A DNA stretch of 64,000 bases from Mycobacterium sp. DL440 (GCF_011745145.1 NZ_CP050191.1:4785433-4849432); one strand, 5' to 3'. Positions 27,722-39,179 are shown, counted from the first letter of the stretch. Notes: a model not told the origin generated them from the sequence alone. Made by a program: numbers and translations.

Positions 27722-28159
27722 TTATGGTCGCGCGGGCGGTGCCGGTGTCGGCGGGGTCTCAGGGCGCTGGGAGCCGCTGCCCGGACCACCGGAGCCGCCG
27801 GGACCACCGGGACCGAATCCACCGGGGCCTCCCGGACCCCACGGCGGCATCATGCCGTGCCGCGGGCCCATCTGTCCCGGACCACCAGGTCCGCCATGGT
27901 GGAACGACATCATCCCGCCGCGGTCATGGCCGCCGCGGTGGTGATGGCCATCGCCGCCGCCGGAATGCGCACCGAGACAGAAGCCGGTGCCGAAGACCAC
28001 GGCGACGATGAAAACGCTGCCGGCGGCAATGCCGACCCACGCGAGCACCTGCATCAGCCGGCTCGGCTTGTTCTCGGCGGGCGGGGGTGCCACGGGCTGT
28101 GCTGCCGGTGCAGCCACGGGCTCCGTCGCAGGATCATGGTCGGGGGGTGTTTCAGTCAT
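27722..28159 (-). CDS. Single-pass membrane protein with His/Met/Gly-rich tail
   Basis: A 145-residue protein with a Pro/Ala-rich cytosolic N-terminus, one transmembrane helix (about residues 35-57, containing a Cys) and an external tail of His, Gly, Met and Pro. The His clusters ([20 protein letters not shown]) are typical of metal-binding tails. It lies 51 nt upstream of fur in the same direction, though fur has its own promoter. No named family is recognised. A role in metal binding or sensing is inference from composition and neighbour. Low complexity makes the coding call less certain than usual, but the ATG, helix and stop are coherent. Confidence 0.65.
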   Translation of the reverse strand: MTETPPDHDPATEPVAAPAAQPVAPPPAENKPSRLMQVLAWVGIAAGSVFIVAVVFGTGFCLGAHSGGGDGHHHRGGHDRGGMMSFHHGGPGGPGQMGPRHGMMPPWGPGGPGGFGPGGPGGSGGPGSGSQRPETPPTPAPPARP

Positions 28160-28363
28160 GACACGAGCATGCGAGCGCTGCTGAGGTGCAGATCAAGAAT
28201 TGGCTATGAATCAGCTGTGAAAGGCCCGGGAGCGGCCGGGTTTTCTATGTTTGGCGCGCAGTTCCTGCACCAGGGCTGCTCGCAGACGCTCAACCACAGC
28301 CCTGCGGTAGAAATCGGCGCAATAGGGCGACGTGTAATCGGCGCGTGGACAGGCCCGCAGAGA

Positions 28364-29503
28364 CTACTGCTCCCAGGGCTTGAACGGGTTCACCGCGTAC
28401 TGGATAACGCGGTACGGGGTGCCGCCGCGGGCCATGGTGTTCCACTGGCTGATGAAAACCCTGACCTGATCGAGCGTGGATCCCGGTGAGATGTATCCGC
28501 CGTAGGGCTGAGCCAACTGGTTGATCTCCGGTGGCGGCAACGAGTCGACCGGGTCCGGCCAGGCACTGGCGAACACCACCGTGGTCACGGGTGCGGCGCC
28601 CAGACCGGTGGGGTCATAGGCGACCCGCATCTCCATGTTTCCGTTGGTGGCGTTGAAGTACGACAGCACCGGCTTGCCGTCGATCTGCCGGATGCTCATC
28701 TCCCCCACCCGGTCGGAGAACAACGCGGTCGGAGGCTTGCCCCAACCACCGGTGCTCGACCAGCCCTGCCAGCCGGCCCGGTCGGTGAAGGTCTTCGGAT
28801 TGGCCCGGTACAGGAACGGCGGGCTGCTGCGATCGAAATTGTTGGCCAGGATGTACACCCACCCGCTCGGTGAGTCCGGCGTCGGGACCGGGTCGTAGTA
28901 ACCCGTGATCTGCGACTGGGCGCCACCCTGGTACTTGGCGTCGCGCACCGAACCCGGCACGGTCGGCCAATTCGGCTGGGCCGCATCGGCCTTCACCAGC
29001 CGCGAGCTGTAGGGCTTGAGGTTGTAGGTGGTGGTCACCATCATGTAGTTCTCGCGGTTGATGGAGATCACGCCGGCGGGCAACTGAGACGAACCGGGCG
29101 GCGCGGCGTCGGCCAACAGCGGTTTGTCGACTCCGGTGACACCCCGATAGCGCACGCCGGCCGCATTCTCGATCGAATCAGCATCGACATGCAGCGCTAC
29201 CGGCGAGTGCCAGCCGCCGAAGCCGACGGCCTGTCCCGCGAAGCTGTCACCGCAGACCTGGAGCACCCGACTGGGGAACTCCATGAACTCACACAGGTCC
29301 GTCGCGCCGATGCCGTAATCACGGGTGGGGGTACCGGTTCCGGCGCTCGGTCCGATGCGCAGCACCTGGCCGGGGGCCAGTGGAGGTACCACCGGATCAC
29401 CGAAACCGAAGCCCGGGTTCGCACCCGCTGCCGGTATCGCCGAAATGGCATTCCAGCAGAGAAAGATCGAGAGAACGCCTGCTGGAATGCGGTTTCGGCG
29501 CAA
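28364..29503 (-). CDS. Exported DUF4185 domain protein, Rv3707c-like, with repeat-derived signal peptide
   Basis: A 379-residue exported protein. From about residue 30 it is a DUF4185 beta-propeller-like domain (GDSFAG, GGWHSP, YILANNFDRSSP, WQGWS, RVFISQWN), conserved next to asd in mycobacteria. The first 26 residues, including RRNRIPAGVLSIFLCWNAIS, are encoded by palindromic repeat A (29438-29500), so the signal peptide appears to be built from the repeat. The repeat could instead have displaced an older 5' end, with a shorter internal start used. It lies 4 nt beyond the asd stop, with which it is probably co-transcribed. DUF4185 proteins have no established activity. Confidence 0.8.
   Translation of the reverse strand: MRRNRIPAGVLSIFLCWNAISAIPAAGANPGFGFGDPVVPPLAPGQVLRIGPSAGTGTPTRDYGIGATDLCEFMEFPSRVLQVCGDSFAGQAVGFGGWHSPVALHVDADSIENAAGVRYRGVTGVDKPLLADAAPPGSSQLPAGVISINRENYMMVTTTYNLKPYSSRLVKADAAQPNWPTVPGSVRDAKYQGGAQSQITGYYDPVPTPDSPSGWVYILANNFDRSSPPFLYRANPKTFTDRAGWQGWSSTGGWGKPPTALFSDRVGEMSIRQIDGKPVLSYFNATNGNMEMRVAYDPTGLGAAPVTTVVFASAWPDPVDSLPPPEINQLAQPYGGYISPGSTLDQVRVFISQWNTMARGGTPYRVIQYAVNPFKPWEQ
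29438..29500. repeat. 63-bp imperfect palindrome, copy A
   Basis: The left arm (29439-29459) and right arm (29479-29499) pair over 21 bp with two mismatches, around a 19-nt loop. The core arm is CCGAAATGGCATTCCAGCAG. It belongs to the family of copies B-D at 52441, 53250 and 54208. By loop sequence it is in the inverted orientation relative to B and C. It overlaps the 5' end of the DUF4185 gene. Confidence 0.85.
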
Positions 29504-29507
29504 GGCG

Positions 29508-31809
<2,302 letters not shown>

Positions 31810-31896
31810 TGTCTAACCCTTCGAGCTTCGGGAATGAGTCGAGACAAGGATAAGGGAGACGGGTAATCAATTTCCCCCGCCGGTAGCTTGGCTGAC

Positions 31897-32511
31897 GTGC
31901 CTGACACGCCGAACAGCAGGCTGGCCAGCACCAGCGTGCCGATCCACCCCGATCTCGCGGCCCGCTGGAGCCCCCGGGCGTTCGACCCCGACGCCGCCAT
32001 CACTGCTGACCAGCTCACCGCACTGCTGGAGGCCGCGCGCTGGGCCGCCAGCTGGGGCCATCGCCAGCCGGTGCGGTTCGTGGTCGGGGTCAGAGCGGAC
32101 GAGACATTCGCCACACTGGCCGGCCTACTCAAACGCGGCAACAGCTACGCCCATGCGGCCTCGGCGCTGATCCTGGTGTGCGCTGATGAAGGCGAGGACG
32201 AGCGGACCGCACGGTATGCGGCCGTCGACGCCGGAGCCGCGATCGCGCAACTGACAGTCGAGGCAGTGTCGCGCGGCCTGATCGTCCATCCGATAGCCGG
32301 CTTCGACGTCGAGGGCGCCGGGGCCACGTTCGGGATTCCGGGCGGGGTTCGACCGTTGGCGGTCATCGCGGTGGGTGCGCTGGGTGATTACTCGGAAGCC
32401 GATCCGGCGATCGTCGAACGCGACAGCCGGGCCAGGGAACGGCTGCCGCTGGAGCAAATTGTGGTTGGTGGACGCTGGGGAATTCCGCTCGACTCACCCA
32501 AACCGGACTAG
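31897..32511 (+). CDS. Nitroreductase family protein
   Basis: A 204-residue flavin-dependent oxidoreductase of the nitroreductase fold. It has the FMN-binding start RWSPRAFDPDAAITADQL, then ARWAASWGHRQPVRFVV, and the C-terminal GIPGGVRPLAVIAVG and RLPLEQIV motifs. The GTG at 31897 gives a normal N-terminus; an upstream TTG at 31888 adds three residues. The gene is divergent from ask. The physiological substrate is unknown. Confidence 0.85.
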   Translation: MPDTPNSRLASTSVPIHPDLAARWSPRAFDPDAAITADQLTALLEAARWAASWGHRQPVRFVVGVRADETFATLAGLLKRGNSYAHAASALILVCADEGEDERTARYAAVDAGAAIAQLTVEAVSRGLIVHPIAGFDVEGAGATFGIPGGVRPLAVIAVGALGDYSEADPAIVERDSRARERLPLEQIVVGGRWGIPLDSPKPD

Positions 32512-32583
32512 ACGCCAGTTCCATTGGGTACCACCATCAGTGGTCAACGACGTGGGAACCCTGCAAACACCGGAGAGGACCAC

Positions 32584-33540
32584 ATGGCACGACAGGCCAT
32601 CCGCAAGGCCGTCATCCCCGCGGCCGGCATCGGTTCGCGCCTGCTGCCGCTGACCAAGGCCATCCCGAAGGAGATGCTGCCGGTCGGCGACAAGCCGGTC
32701 ATCGAACACACGGTGCGCGAGCTCGTCAATTCCGGCATCACCGACATCACGATCGTGGTTTCCGGCGGTAAAACATTGATAGAAGAGCACTTTCGCCCGA
32801 ACACGATCCTCGTCGATCAGCTGCGGGCGGACGGCAAGGACGCGTACGCCGACGCGGTCGAAGAGGTTGGCGAGTTATCTGCCCGCGGTCATATCACCTA
32901 CCTCCATCAGCATGGTCCTTACGGCAACGGCACCCCCGTTCTCAATGCCTCACGCTCATTCGGCGACGAGCCGGTGTTGGTGCTCTGGCCCGACGACGTC
33001 TTCGTCGCTCAGGTACCCCGCGCCCAGCAACTGATCCGAGCCTATGAGCAGGCGGGGTCGCCGGTGCTGGCGCTGATGCCGATGCCTCCCGAGCAGTCAC
33101 GCCGGTACGGCGTACCGGTCATCAAGGAGGATCTGGGCGATGGGCTCCTGCGGATCTCAGGAATCGTCGAGAAGCCTCAGCCGCATGAGGCCCCATCGGA
33201 CTATGCCGCGATCGGTGGCTATGTCATCACGCCCGGTGTCATCGACGAGCTTCGCGAGCAGACCAAACGCTGGCATGAGGGAACGCAGACGGGCGAGATC
33301 TACCTGACCGACGCGATCAACGCCTACGCCGAGGATCATGCCGCCTACGGCCAGGTGATCCAGGGGCATTGGTATGACACCGGCAATCCATCCGACTACC
33401 TGGTCGCACAGTTCGCTTTTGCCCTGACGCATCCCGAATACGGACCGGTGCTGCGGGATTTGGCCTCCGAGGTCGACGGGCCGCTGTTGCGTGCACTCGC
33501 ACACGAGATCGACGGTCCGCCCCGGCCGGAACCGGCGTAG
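32584..33540 (+). CDS. galU: UTP-glucose-1-phosphate uridylyltransferase (GalU type)
   Basis: GalU makes UDP-glucose from UTP and glucose-1-phosphate for polysaccharide and glycolipid synthesis. The 318-residue protein has the nucleotidyltransferase loop IPAAGIGSRLLPLTKAIPKEMLPVGDKP, the metal-binding VLWPDDVF, the VEKP sugar-binding motif and the GHWYDTGNP C-terminal loop. GGAGAGG precedes the ATG. It is isolated from other sugar genes and may be a second GalU-type paralogue in the genome (inference). Confidence 0.9.
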   Translation: MARQAIRKAVIPAAGIGSRLLPLTKAIPKEMLPVGDKPVIEHTVRELVNSGITDITIVVSGGKTLIEEHFRPNTILVDQLRADGKDAYADAVEEVGELSARGHITYLHQHGPYGNGTPVLNASRSFGDEPVLVLWPDDVFVAQVPRAQQLIRAYEQAGSPVLALMPMPPEQSRRYGVPVIKEDLGDGLLRISGIVEKPQPHEAPSDYAAIGGYVITPGVIDELREQTKRWHEGTQTGEIYLTDAINAYAEDHAAYGQVIQGHWYDTGNPSDYLVAQFAFALTHPEYGPVLRDLASEVDGPLLRALAHEIDGPPRPEPA

Positions 33541-33564
33541 CCGCAGCCGAATGGGTTGCCGGGC

Positions 33565-34287
33565 TCACGCCCAGAGCACTTCGAGTGACGTGACCGACTG
33601 ACCCAGGGCCCTGGCGCTCAAAGCCCGCAATGCGCGCCGTTCGACGACATCCAAGCTCGCCCCGACATGTTCGTGCAGCGCGGTGCGGCCCGCGTCGAGC
33701 TGATCGTCGAGTAGCAGGTCGACGATCTCCAGGTGTTCGGTGATGGTCGCGGCGACCCGCTCTTCGGTGACGAAGTCGTACATACGGATGAGCCGGATCC
33801 GGCGGTTGACGTTGTCGAGCGCTGACACCATGGCCGCATTGCCCGACGCAGTACACAACGAGATGTGGAACGACTCATCGAGCAGGACCATGTCGGCCTC
33901 TGCCGGTGGTGGGCAGGCCTGCAGTTCGGCCCACTCGGCGCGCAGTGCCGCCAGCCGGTCCTTGTCGTAGCGCAACTCGTCGGTTTCCAGAACGCGTGCA
34001 ATGCCGCGCAGTTCGATCGTGATGCGCAGCTCGTAGAGGTCACGGACACCGGCGATGTCGAGGGCCACGGGGTAATACCCGTCGGAACGCCGCTCGAGCA
34101 TGCCGTCGGCGTGCAGCCGAACCAGTGCCTCGCGCAGCGGCGTCCTGCTGACCCGCAGCGTCTCGCACAACTGGGACTCGACGAGCCGGGTGCGATCGTC
34201 GATCTCGCCGACCATCAACTTCTTCCCGAGGTCGATGTAGACCCGGTCGCGCAGCGATACCGGCTTCTCGACACGAGTTCCGGTCAC
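33565..34287 (-). CDS. GntR/FadR (FCD) family transcription regulator
   Basis: A 240-residue regulator with an N-terminal GntR winged helix ([37 protein letters not shown], about residues 30-75) and a C-terminal FCD ligand domain with the metal-binding pattern D...H...H ([22 protein letters not shown]). Its GTG overlaps the biuret-hydrolase-type gene stop (GTGA), so it is the last gene of the permease-hydrolase-regulator operon and probably controls it. The twin GTATAC boxes before the permease gene are a likely operator. Confidence 0.88.
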   Translation of the reverse strand: MTGTRVEKPVSLRDRVYIDLGKKLMVGEIDDRTRLVESQLCETLRVSRTPLREALVRLHADGMLERRSDGYYPVALDIAGVRDLYELRITIELRGIARVLETDELRYDKDRLAALRAEWAELQACPPPAEADMVLLDESFHISLCTASGNAAMVSALDNVNRRIRLIRMYDFVTEERVAATITEHLEIVDLLLDDQLDAGRTALHEHVGASLDVVERRALRALSARALGQSVTSLEVLWA

Positions 34288-34973
34288 TGCAGTTCCTTGA
34301 GCGCGGCGATCACATCGGCACTGGTGGCATGCACCCCGAATACCCCGCCCTGCATGGTGATCATGTTCAGTGCCGCAACGTGATTGGCGTAGTCGGTGGC
34401 CCCGGTGGCATCGGAGACGACCAGGCATTCGTATCCGCGGTCATTGGCGTCACGCATGGTGGTGTGCACGCACACGTCGGTGGTGATGCCCGTGAAGATG
34501 ATGTGCGTGATTCCGCGGGTGCGTAGCAACAAGTCGAGATCGGTCGCATAGAAGCTGCCCTTGCCCGGCTTGTCGATGACGGGTTCGCCTGGCAAAGCAG
34601 CCATCTCGGGCACCAATTGCCAGCCCGGCTCGCCCCGGGTGAGGATCCGTCCGCACGGGCCGGCCGAGCCGATCTCGGCGCCGATCTGGGCCGAGCGCCA
34701 GCGCTTGTTTGCCGGCAGGTCCGACAGGTCGGGCCGGTGGCCCTCACGGGTGTGGACGACGAACAGTCCCGCCGCGCGGGCCGCGGCGAGCACCTCCTGC
34801 GCGGGGCCGAGCGGGGTACGCACCAGGGACAGGTCATATCCCATGGTGTCGACGTATCCGCCCTCGTCGCAGAAGTCGACCTGCCAGTCGATGTTGATCA
34901 ACGCCGTTCGCCCGGTGGGGATGTCACCGTCATACGGCCAGAGGTAGGGGTTGGCCGCGATCGTCACGCTCAT
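34284..34973 (-). CDS. Cysteine hydrolase of the biuret amidohydrolase (BiuH/TrtA) group
   Basis: A 229-residue isochorismatase-fold amidohydrolase. The predicted catalytic triad is Asp29 ([10 protein letters not shown]), Lys135 (IDKPGKGSF) and Cys168 ([11 protein letters not shown]). Its spacing equals the Asp36-Lys142-Cys175 triad of rhizobial biuret hydrolase, shifted uniformly by seven. The blocks [32 protein letters not shown] and [14 protein letters not shown] also follow that enzyme closely. Biuret hydrolase converts biuret to allophanate and ammonia; triuret hydrolase and RutB are close relatives, so the exact ureido substrate is open. The ATG overlaps the permease stop (ATGA). The operon places it between a permease and a GntR regulator. 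Confidence 0.78.
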   Translation of the reverse strand: MSVTIAANPYLWPYDGDIPTGRTALINIDWQVDFCDEGGYVDTMGYDLSLVRTPLGPAQEVLAAARAAGLFVVHTREGHRPDLSDLPANKRWRSAQIGAEIGSAGPCGRILTRGEPGWQLVPEMAALPGEPVIDKPGKGSFYATDLDLLLRTRGITHIIFTGITTDVCVHTTMRDANDRGYECLVVSDATGATDYANHVAALNMITMQGGVFGVHATSADVIAALKELQ

Positions 34974-36283
34974 GCCGCTTCTCCGACCAGGACCGGCTGC
35001 GCAGCGCGCACCGGCAGGTACGCCAGGGCAGTGAAGGCCAGTCCGCCGATCAGCATCGCCACCACGGCGTCGGACAGTTGCGGGGCGTAGAAGTGCGTCA
35101 GCAGCGCTCCCCCGGCTCCGATTCCCCATGCCGCGAACGGTTTCCAGTAGAGCCCGGTCGCCGAGGACACGCGCCGACCGGCGAACACCAGCTGGTCGAG
35201 GATCAGCACGATGCCGATCGGGGGCACTAGGACCCCGAGGATGTTGAGCCAGGTCGCGAAGTACGACCAGATCCCTGCCACCGCGGCGACGGTTCCGACG
35301 ACACCCAGCACGATCGTCAACTGGCGCATGGTCTTTCCGGTGATATTTCCGAACCCGACCGCGCCGTTGTAGAGGCAGTGCGCACACACGCTGCCGAGGT
35401 TGACGAAGACGAACACGATTGCCAGCGGCACCAGGACTCCCCCGGCGCCGACAAGAACATGCAGGAAGTCACCGCCTGCCGTACCGGGTGCGGCGGCGGC
35501 GCCGAGTGCGACCACGAGCGCACCGGCCAGCTGAGCGATGAGGTAGGCGACCGGGAATGCGGAGAACGCCGCCAACGCGCCTTCTCTGCCGTTGCGGGCC
35601 CACCGCGTGAAATCGGCGGTCATGGTCCCCGAGTCGGCGAAGCACGCGAAGACCATCGTCACGGCGACACCGAAACCGAACGCACTCGCGCCGGCTCCGC
35701 CGCCGTAGGACAGGGCCGAGCCGATGCCGTGATCGGCCGCCGCCAACACCACGGCGATTGCACCGAGCGGGATGAACAGGACCGAAGCCACCACCCCGAT
35801 CCACGAGATCGCCCGGATCCCGACGAAGGTCAGTGCCACGAACAGCACGCCGGCCAGCAGCGTGATCCACGGTGCGCTCCACCCCATGGACAGGTTGAGC
35901 GTCGAGCCCACCATGCCGGTCTGGAAGGCGAACCAGCCGATCACCAGCGCGGACAAGAATACCGACACGATGCGAAAGCCCTTGGCTCCGAAGGTGTCCG
36001 CCGCGGTGAGCGCGAAGTTCTTGCCGGAGCGCCCGGCCAAGTAGCTCAGTGTGCCCACGTAACCCATCAGGATGAGGTCGCCGACGAGGATCGCCGCCAT
36101 TCCGGCGAGGAAGCCGAGGTTGTAGACGACGATGCCGGCGAACACCGCCGACGTCATGATCATCGGGAACCCGACCCACACAGCCGACACCGCGAACAGT
36201 GATTTGCGGGCGGACACCGGGACGGGTTGGTTCTCGTACTCCTCACCAAGCGCCGAATGATGCTCGGCGTGCGCTGTATCCAT
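34970..36283 (-). CDS. NCS1/cytosine-permease-type transporter
   Basis: A 437-residue membrane protein with about twelve transmembrane helices, of the nucleobase-cation symporter-1 (CodB-like) family. The N-terminus [26 protein letters not shown] and the [16 protein letters not shown] segment are typical. Coupling to a biuret-type hydrolase suggests uptake of a ureido or heterocyclic nitrogen compound (inference). The ATG at 36283 is chosen; a longer reading would translate the operator region containing two GTATAC boxes. It is the first gene of the three-gene operon, divergent from the ammonium transporter. Confidence 0.82.
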   Translation of the reverse strand: MDTAHAEHHSALGEEYENQPVPVSARKSLFAVSAVWVGFPMIMTSAVFAGIVVYNLGFLAGMAAILVGDLILMGYVGTLSYLAGRSGKNFALTAADTFGAKGFRIVSVFLSALVIGWFAFQTGMVGSTLNLSMGWSAPWITLLAGVLFVALTFVGIRAISWIGVVASVLFIPLGAIAVVLAAADHGIGSALSYGGGAGASAFGFGVAVTMVFACFADSGTMTADFTRWARNGREGALAAFSAFPVAYLIAQLAGALVVALGAAAAPGTAGGDFLHVLVGAGGVLVPLAIVFVFVNLGSVCAHCLYNGAVGFGNITGKTMRQLTIVLGVVGTVAAVAGIWSYFATWLNILGVLVPPIGIVLILDQLVFAGRRVSSATGLYWKPFAAWGIGAGGALLTHFYAPQLSDAVVAMLIGGLAFTALAYLPVRAAQPVLVGEAA

Positions 36284-36287
36284 GGCT

Positions 36288-36305
36288 GTATACGGTGCGG
36301 TATAC
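36288..36305. promoter_or_regulatory. Twin GTATAC operator, probable GntR site
   Basis: Two GTATAC hexamers (36288-36293 and 36300-36305) lie 12 bp apart, each self-complementary and each followed by GG. They sit 5-22 bp upstream of the permease start. FadR-type GntR regulators bind such short palindromes, and NanR binds GGTATA repeats. The GntR gene at the end of the same operon is the natural ligand. Confidence 0.5.
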
Positions 36306-36373
36306 GGATTTCCCGAGCGTTTCTGTCGATGAACGTTCCGTAACGGGGTCCTCACCGCCGTGCGGCGCCGAGG

Positions 36374-36417
36374 TTTACGTCACCGCAACACAACGAGCCA
36401 GTCCACGTAACAGAAAC
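36374..36417 (+). promoter_or_regulatory. Candidate GlnR-type nitrogen control boxes
   Basis: Several AC dinucleotides are spaced AC-N9-AC (36377/36388, 36382/36393, 36405/36416), with one perfect GTCAC at 36379 and one perfect GAAAC at 36413. Actinobacterial GlnR boxes are GTNAC/GAAAC half sites 11 bp apart. The fit is partial because the two perfect half sites are not in exact phase, but the position between two nitrogen operons is apt. Confidence 0.35.
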
Positions 36418-36474
36418 GTCGTCAACTCCCAGTGATCGGCCCGTCCGGGCCGCCACCCCCCCCAGGAGATGTTG

Positions 36475-37728
36475 ATGGATACAGGAACCACGGCATTCAT
36501 GCTGTGTTGCATCATCGGCCTCACGCTGATGATCCCGGGCCTTGCCCTGTTCTACGGCGGCATGGTCTCGGTCAAGAGCTCGACCAACATGATGATGATG
36601 ACGTTCGGGGCGGTCGCCGTTGTCGGCCTGCTCTGGGTCTTGTTCGGCTTTTCGATGGTGTTCGGCACGTCGTACGACGGCTTCGTCGGCAGCTTCACCG
36701 AATTCGCCGGCATGAAGGACCTCATGGAGCCCATGACCACCGTGTCCGGGCTGCCGATCAGTTTGTTCTCCATCTTCCAGGCCCTCTTCGCGGCGATCAC
36801 CGTGGCGCTGATCTCCGGCGCGGTCGCCGACCGGATGAAGTTCGGCGCCTGGATGATCTTCGCCGCCGTGTGGGCGGTGTTGGTGTACTTCCCTGTCGCC
36901 CACTGGGTATTCGCGTTCGACGGCACCGTCACCGAGAACTCGGTCGGCGGGTGGATCGCCAACAAGCTGCACGCCATCGACTTCGCCGGCGGCACCGCGG
37001 TGCACATCAATGCCGGTGCGGCCGCCCTGGCCGTGGCCATCGTGCTGGGCAAGTCGGCGATGTTCGGCCAGCTGCGCAAACCGCACAACGTTCCGCTGAC
37101 CCTGCTGGGTGCGGGATTGCTGTGGGCCGGCTGGTACGCCTTCAACGGCGGATCCGCTCTGTCCGCAGGCAATTCCGCGGCGATAGTCATGGTGACCACG
37201 TTCGTCGCCACTTGCGCGGCGGTCCTGTCCTGGTTGGCGGTCGAGAAGTTCCGGACCGGTCATGTCACCGGTGTGGGCGCCGCCTCCGGCGCGATCACCG
37301 GTCTGGTGGCCATCACCCCGGCCTGCGGTGCGGTCACCCCGATCGGCGCGATCTTCGTCGGCGGCATCGCCGGGGCGATCTGCGTCTACGCCGTCGGCTT
37401 CAAGGAGAAGCTCGGCTATGACGACTCCCTCGACGTGGTCGGCGTCCACCTCGTCGGCGGTGTGGTGGGCACCTTGCTGATCGGCTTCTTCGCCAGCGAG
37501 GGAATGCCCAATGCCACCAACGGACTGTTCTACGGCGGCGGCCTCGACCAGTTGTGGCGGCAGGCAGTCGCGGCGGGAGCCGTGATGATCTATTCGTTCG
37601 TGGTCGCGTTCGCCATCGCCTACGTGATCAAGAAGACCATGGGTATCCGGATCTCTTCCGAGGAAGAGGAGAAGGGTATCGACACCGCGTTCCACCGGGA
37701 TTCGGCCTACGAGCTCGAATTCGCCTGA
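36475..37728 (+). CDS. amt: Ammonium transporter (Amt)
   Basis: A 417-residue Amt/MEP/Rh channel for ammonium (and often methylammonium) with eleven helices. Conserved segments include GLALFYGGMVS, FAGGTAVHINAGAAALA with the first pore histidine, and VVGVHLVGGVVGTLLIG with the second pore histidine. AGGAG at 36464-36468 is 6 nt before the ATG at 36475; the earlier ATG at 36469 abuts it and is less likely. A strong terminator follows. It is the only gene in its transcript unless read-through reaches the next operon. Confidence 0.94.
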   Translation: MDTGTTAFMLCCIIGLTLMIPGLALFYGGMVSVKSSTNMMMMTFGAVAVVGLLWVLFGFSMVFGTSYDGFVGSFTEFAGMKDLMEPMTTVSGLPISLFSIFQALFAAITVALISGAVADRMKFGAWMIFAAVWAVLVYFPVAHWVFAFDGTVTENSVGGWIANKLHAIDFAGGTAVHINAGAAALAVAIVLGKSAMFGQLRKPHNVPLTLLGAGLLWAGWYAFNGGSALSAGNSAAIVMVTTFVATCAAVLSWLAVEKFRTGHVTGVGAASGAITGLVAITPACGAVTPIGAIFVGGIAGAICVYAVGFKEKLGYDDSLDVVGVHLVGGVVGTLLIGFFASEGMPNATNGLFYGGGLDQLWRQAVAAGAVMIYSFVVAFAIAYVIKKTMGIRISSEEEEKGIDTAFHRDSAYELEFA

Positions 37729-37742
37729 CAGTCAGTCTGATT

Positions 37743-37791
37743 CCCCGGCCCGGCTGCCGTGGGCCGCTCTCACGGCAGCCGGTGACCGGGG
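37743..37791 (+). terminator. Strong hairpin terminator after amt
   Basis: CCGGCTGCCGTG (37750-37761) pairs with CACGGCAGCCGG (37771-37782), extended by outer CCCCGG/CCGGGG arms, and is followed by GTTTCC. It lies 14 nt beyond the amt stop and separates it from the glutamine-synthetase-like operon. Confidence 0.75.
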
Positions 37792-37861
37792 TTTCCTCGG
37801 CTTGCCGAAGTTTCCTACTGTGATACTTTGATTCATAACACGAGACGAAAGTGTTGGTGCT

Positions 37862-39166
37862 ATGCCCTCCGATCTCGCCGCCCTCGCCGAACAATCCGGC
37901 ACCAAATTCATCCTCGCGCTGTTCGTCGACCTGCGCGGAAAGCCTTGCGCCAAACTGGTTCCCGTCGAATCGGTCGAGCTCCTGGCCACCGACGGGGTGG
38001 GTTTCGCCGGCTACGCCGTCGGTGCCATGGGTCAGGAACCCAAAGACCCCGATCTGATCGCCATCCCCGATCCCGCCTCGTTCACCCCGATACCGTTCAT
38101 CAAAGAGGGCCTGGCCCTCGTGCACTGCGACCCCCACGTCGAGGGCGCTCCGTGGCCGTATGCCCCGCGGGTGATCCTCAAGGGGCTGATCCAGCGCGCC
38201 GCAGACGCGGGGTTCGAACCCTGGGTCGGCGCCGAGGTCGAGTACTTCCTGCTGCGCCGCAACGCCGATGGCGCCTTGGCCACAGCCGATGCGGCGGACA
38301 CGGCGGCCCAGCCCTGTTACGACGCGCGCGGCGTCACCCGGATGTATGAGCACCTCACCGCAATCTCCACCGCGATGAACACGCTGGGCTGGTCCAACTA
38401 CGCCAACGACCACGAGGACGGCAACGGACAGTTCGAGCAGAACTTCGAGTTCTCCGATGCGCTGACCACCGCCGACCGGGTGATCACCCTGCGCTACCTG
38501 TTGTCGATGATCGCCGCCGAACGTGACATGGTGGCGACCTTCATGCCCAAACCGTTCGCCGATCGCACCGGCAGCGGTCTGCACCTGCACCTGTCGCTGA
38601 CCAGCGGCGGGACGCCAGTCTTTCCCGCCGACGCCGACGAGCGGGGACTCGGCCTGTCTGAGTCCGCCTACGCGTTCATCGGCGGCATCCTCGACCACGC
38701 CTGCGCGCTGCAGTCCGTCGTCGCGCCAACCGTCAACTCCTACAAACGAACCGGAGCCACCTCGACCGCATCGGGCGCGTCGTGGGCGCCACGCAAGCCC
38801 AGCTACGGGGGCAACGACCGCACCCACTACATCCGGGTGCCCGACAGTCAACGTATCGAGTTGCGTGGCGGCGACGGCTCGGCCAATCCGTATCTCGCGA
38901 TCGCCGCTGCGCTGGGCGCCGGGCTCGACGGCATCAAACGCAGCCTCGATCCCGGGGCGGTAGGCGCCCAAGGACCGGCCGCCCTGCCACCCACCCTGCT
39001 GCACGCGATCGAATCGCTGGAAACCGATCCGATCGTCACCGGCGTGCTCGATGTCGCCGGCGACGGCGTCGCCTCCTACTTCGCCGATGTCAAACGCGAG
39101 GAGTTCTTCGCCTACCACGGCACTGTCACGCCGTGGGAAATCGACCAATACCTGACTGCTTTCTAG
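37862..39166 (+). CDS. Glutamine synthetase family protein (GlnT / gamma-glutamylmethylamide synthetase-like)
   Basis: A 434-residue ATP-dependent glutamate-amide ligase. Visible motifs are the metal-binding EVEYFLL and NGQFEQNFEF, the ATP-site KPFADRTGSGLHLHLSL, and RIELRGGDGSANPY near the end. The NLYDLP-type adenylylation loop of GlnA is absent. Downstream lie three genes equivalent to split glutamate synthase (glxB/C/D or mgsA/B/C) and an FAD oxidoreductase. In methylotrophs such a set makes gamma-glutamylmethylamide and N-methylglutamate from methylamine. An amine, not ammonia, may therefore be the substrate (inference); ordinary glutamine synthesis remains possible. Confidence 0.82.
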   Translation: MPSDLAALAEQSGTKFILALFVDLRGKPCAKLVPVESVELLATDGVGFAGYAVGAMGQEPKDPDLIAIPDPASFTPIPFIKEGLALVHCDPHVEGAPWPYAPRVILKGLIQRAADAGFEPWVGAEVEYFLLRRNADGALATADAADTAAQPCYDARGVTRMYEHLTAISTAMNTLGWSNYANDHEDGNGQFEQNFEFSDALTTADRVITLRYLLSMIAAERDMVATFMPKPFADRTGSGLHLHLSLTSGGTPVFPADADERGLGLSESAYAFIGGILDHACALQSVVAPTVNSYKRTGATSTASGASWAPRKPSYGGNDRTHYIRVPDSQRIELRGGDGSANPYLAIAAALGAGLDGIKRSLDPGAVGAQGPAALPPTLLHAIESLETDPIVTGVLDVAGDGVASYFADVKREEFFAYHGTVTPWEIDQYLTAF

Positions 39167-39179
39167 AAAGGAGAAGAAC

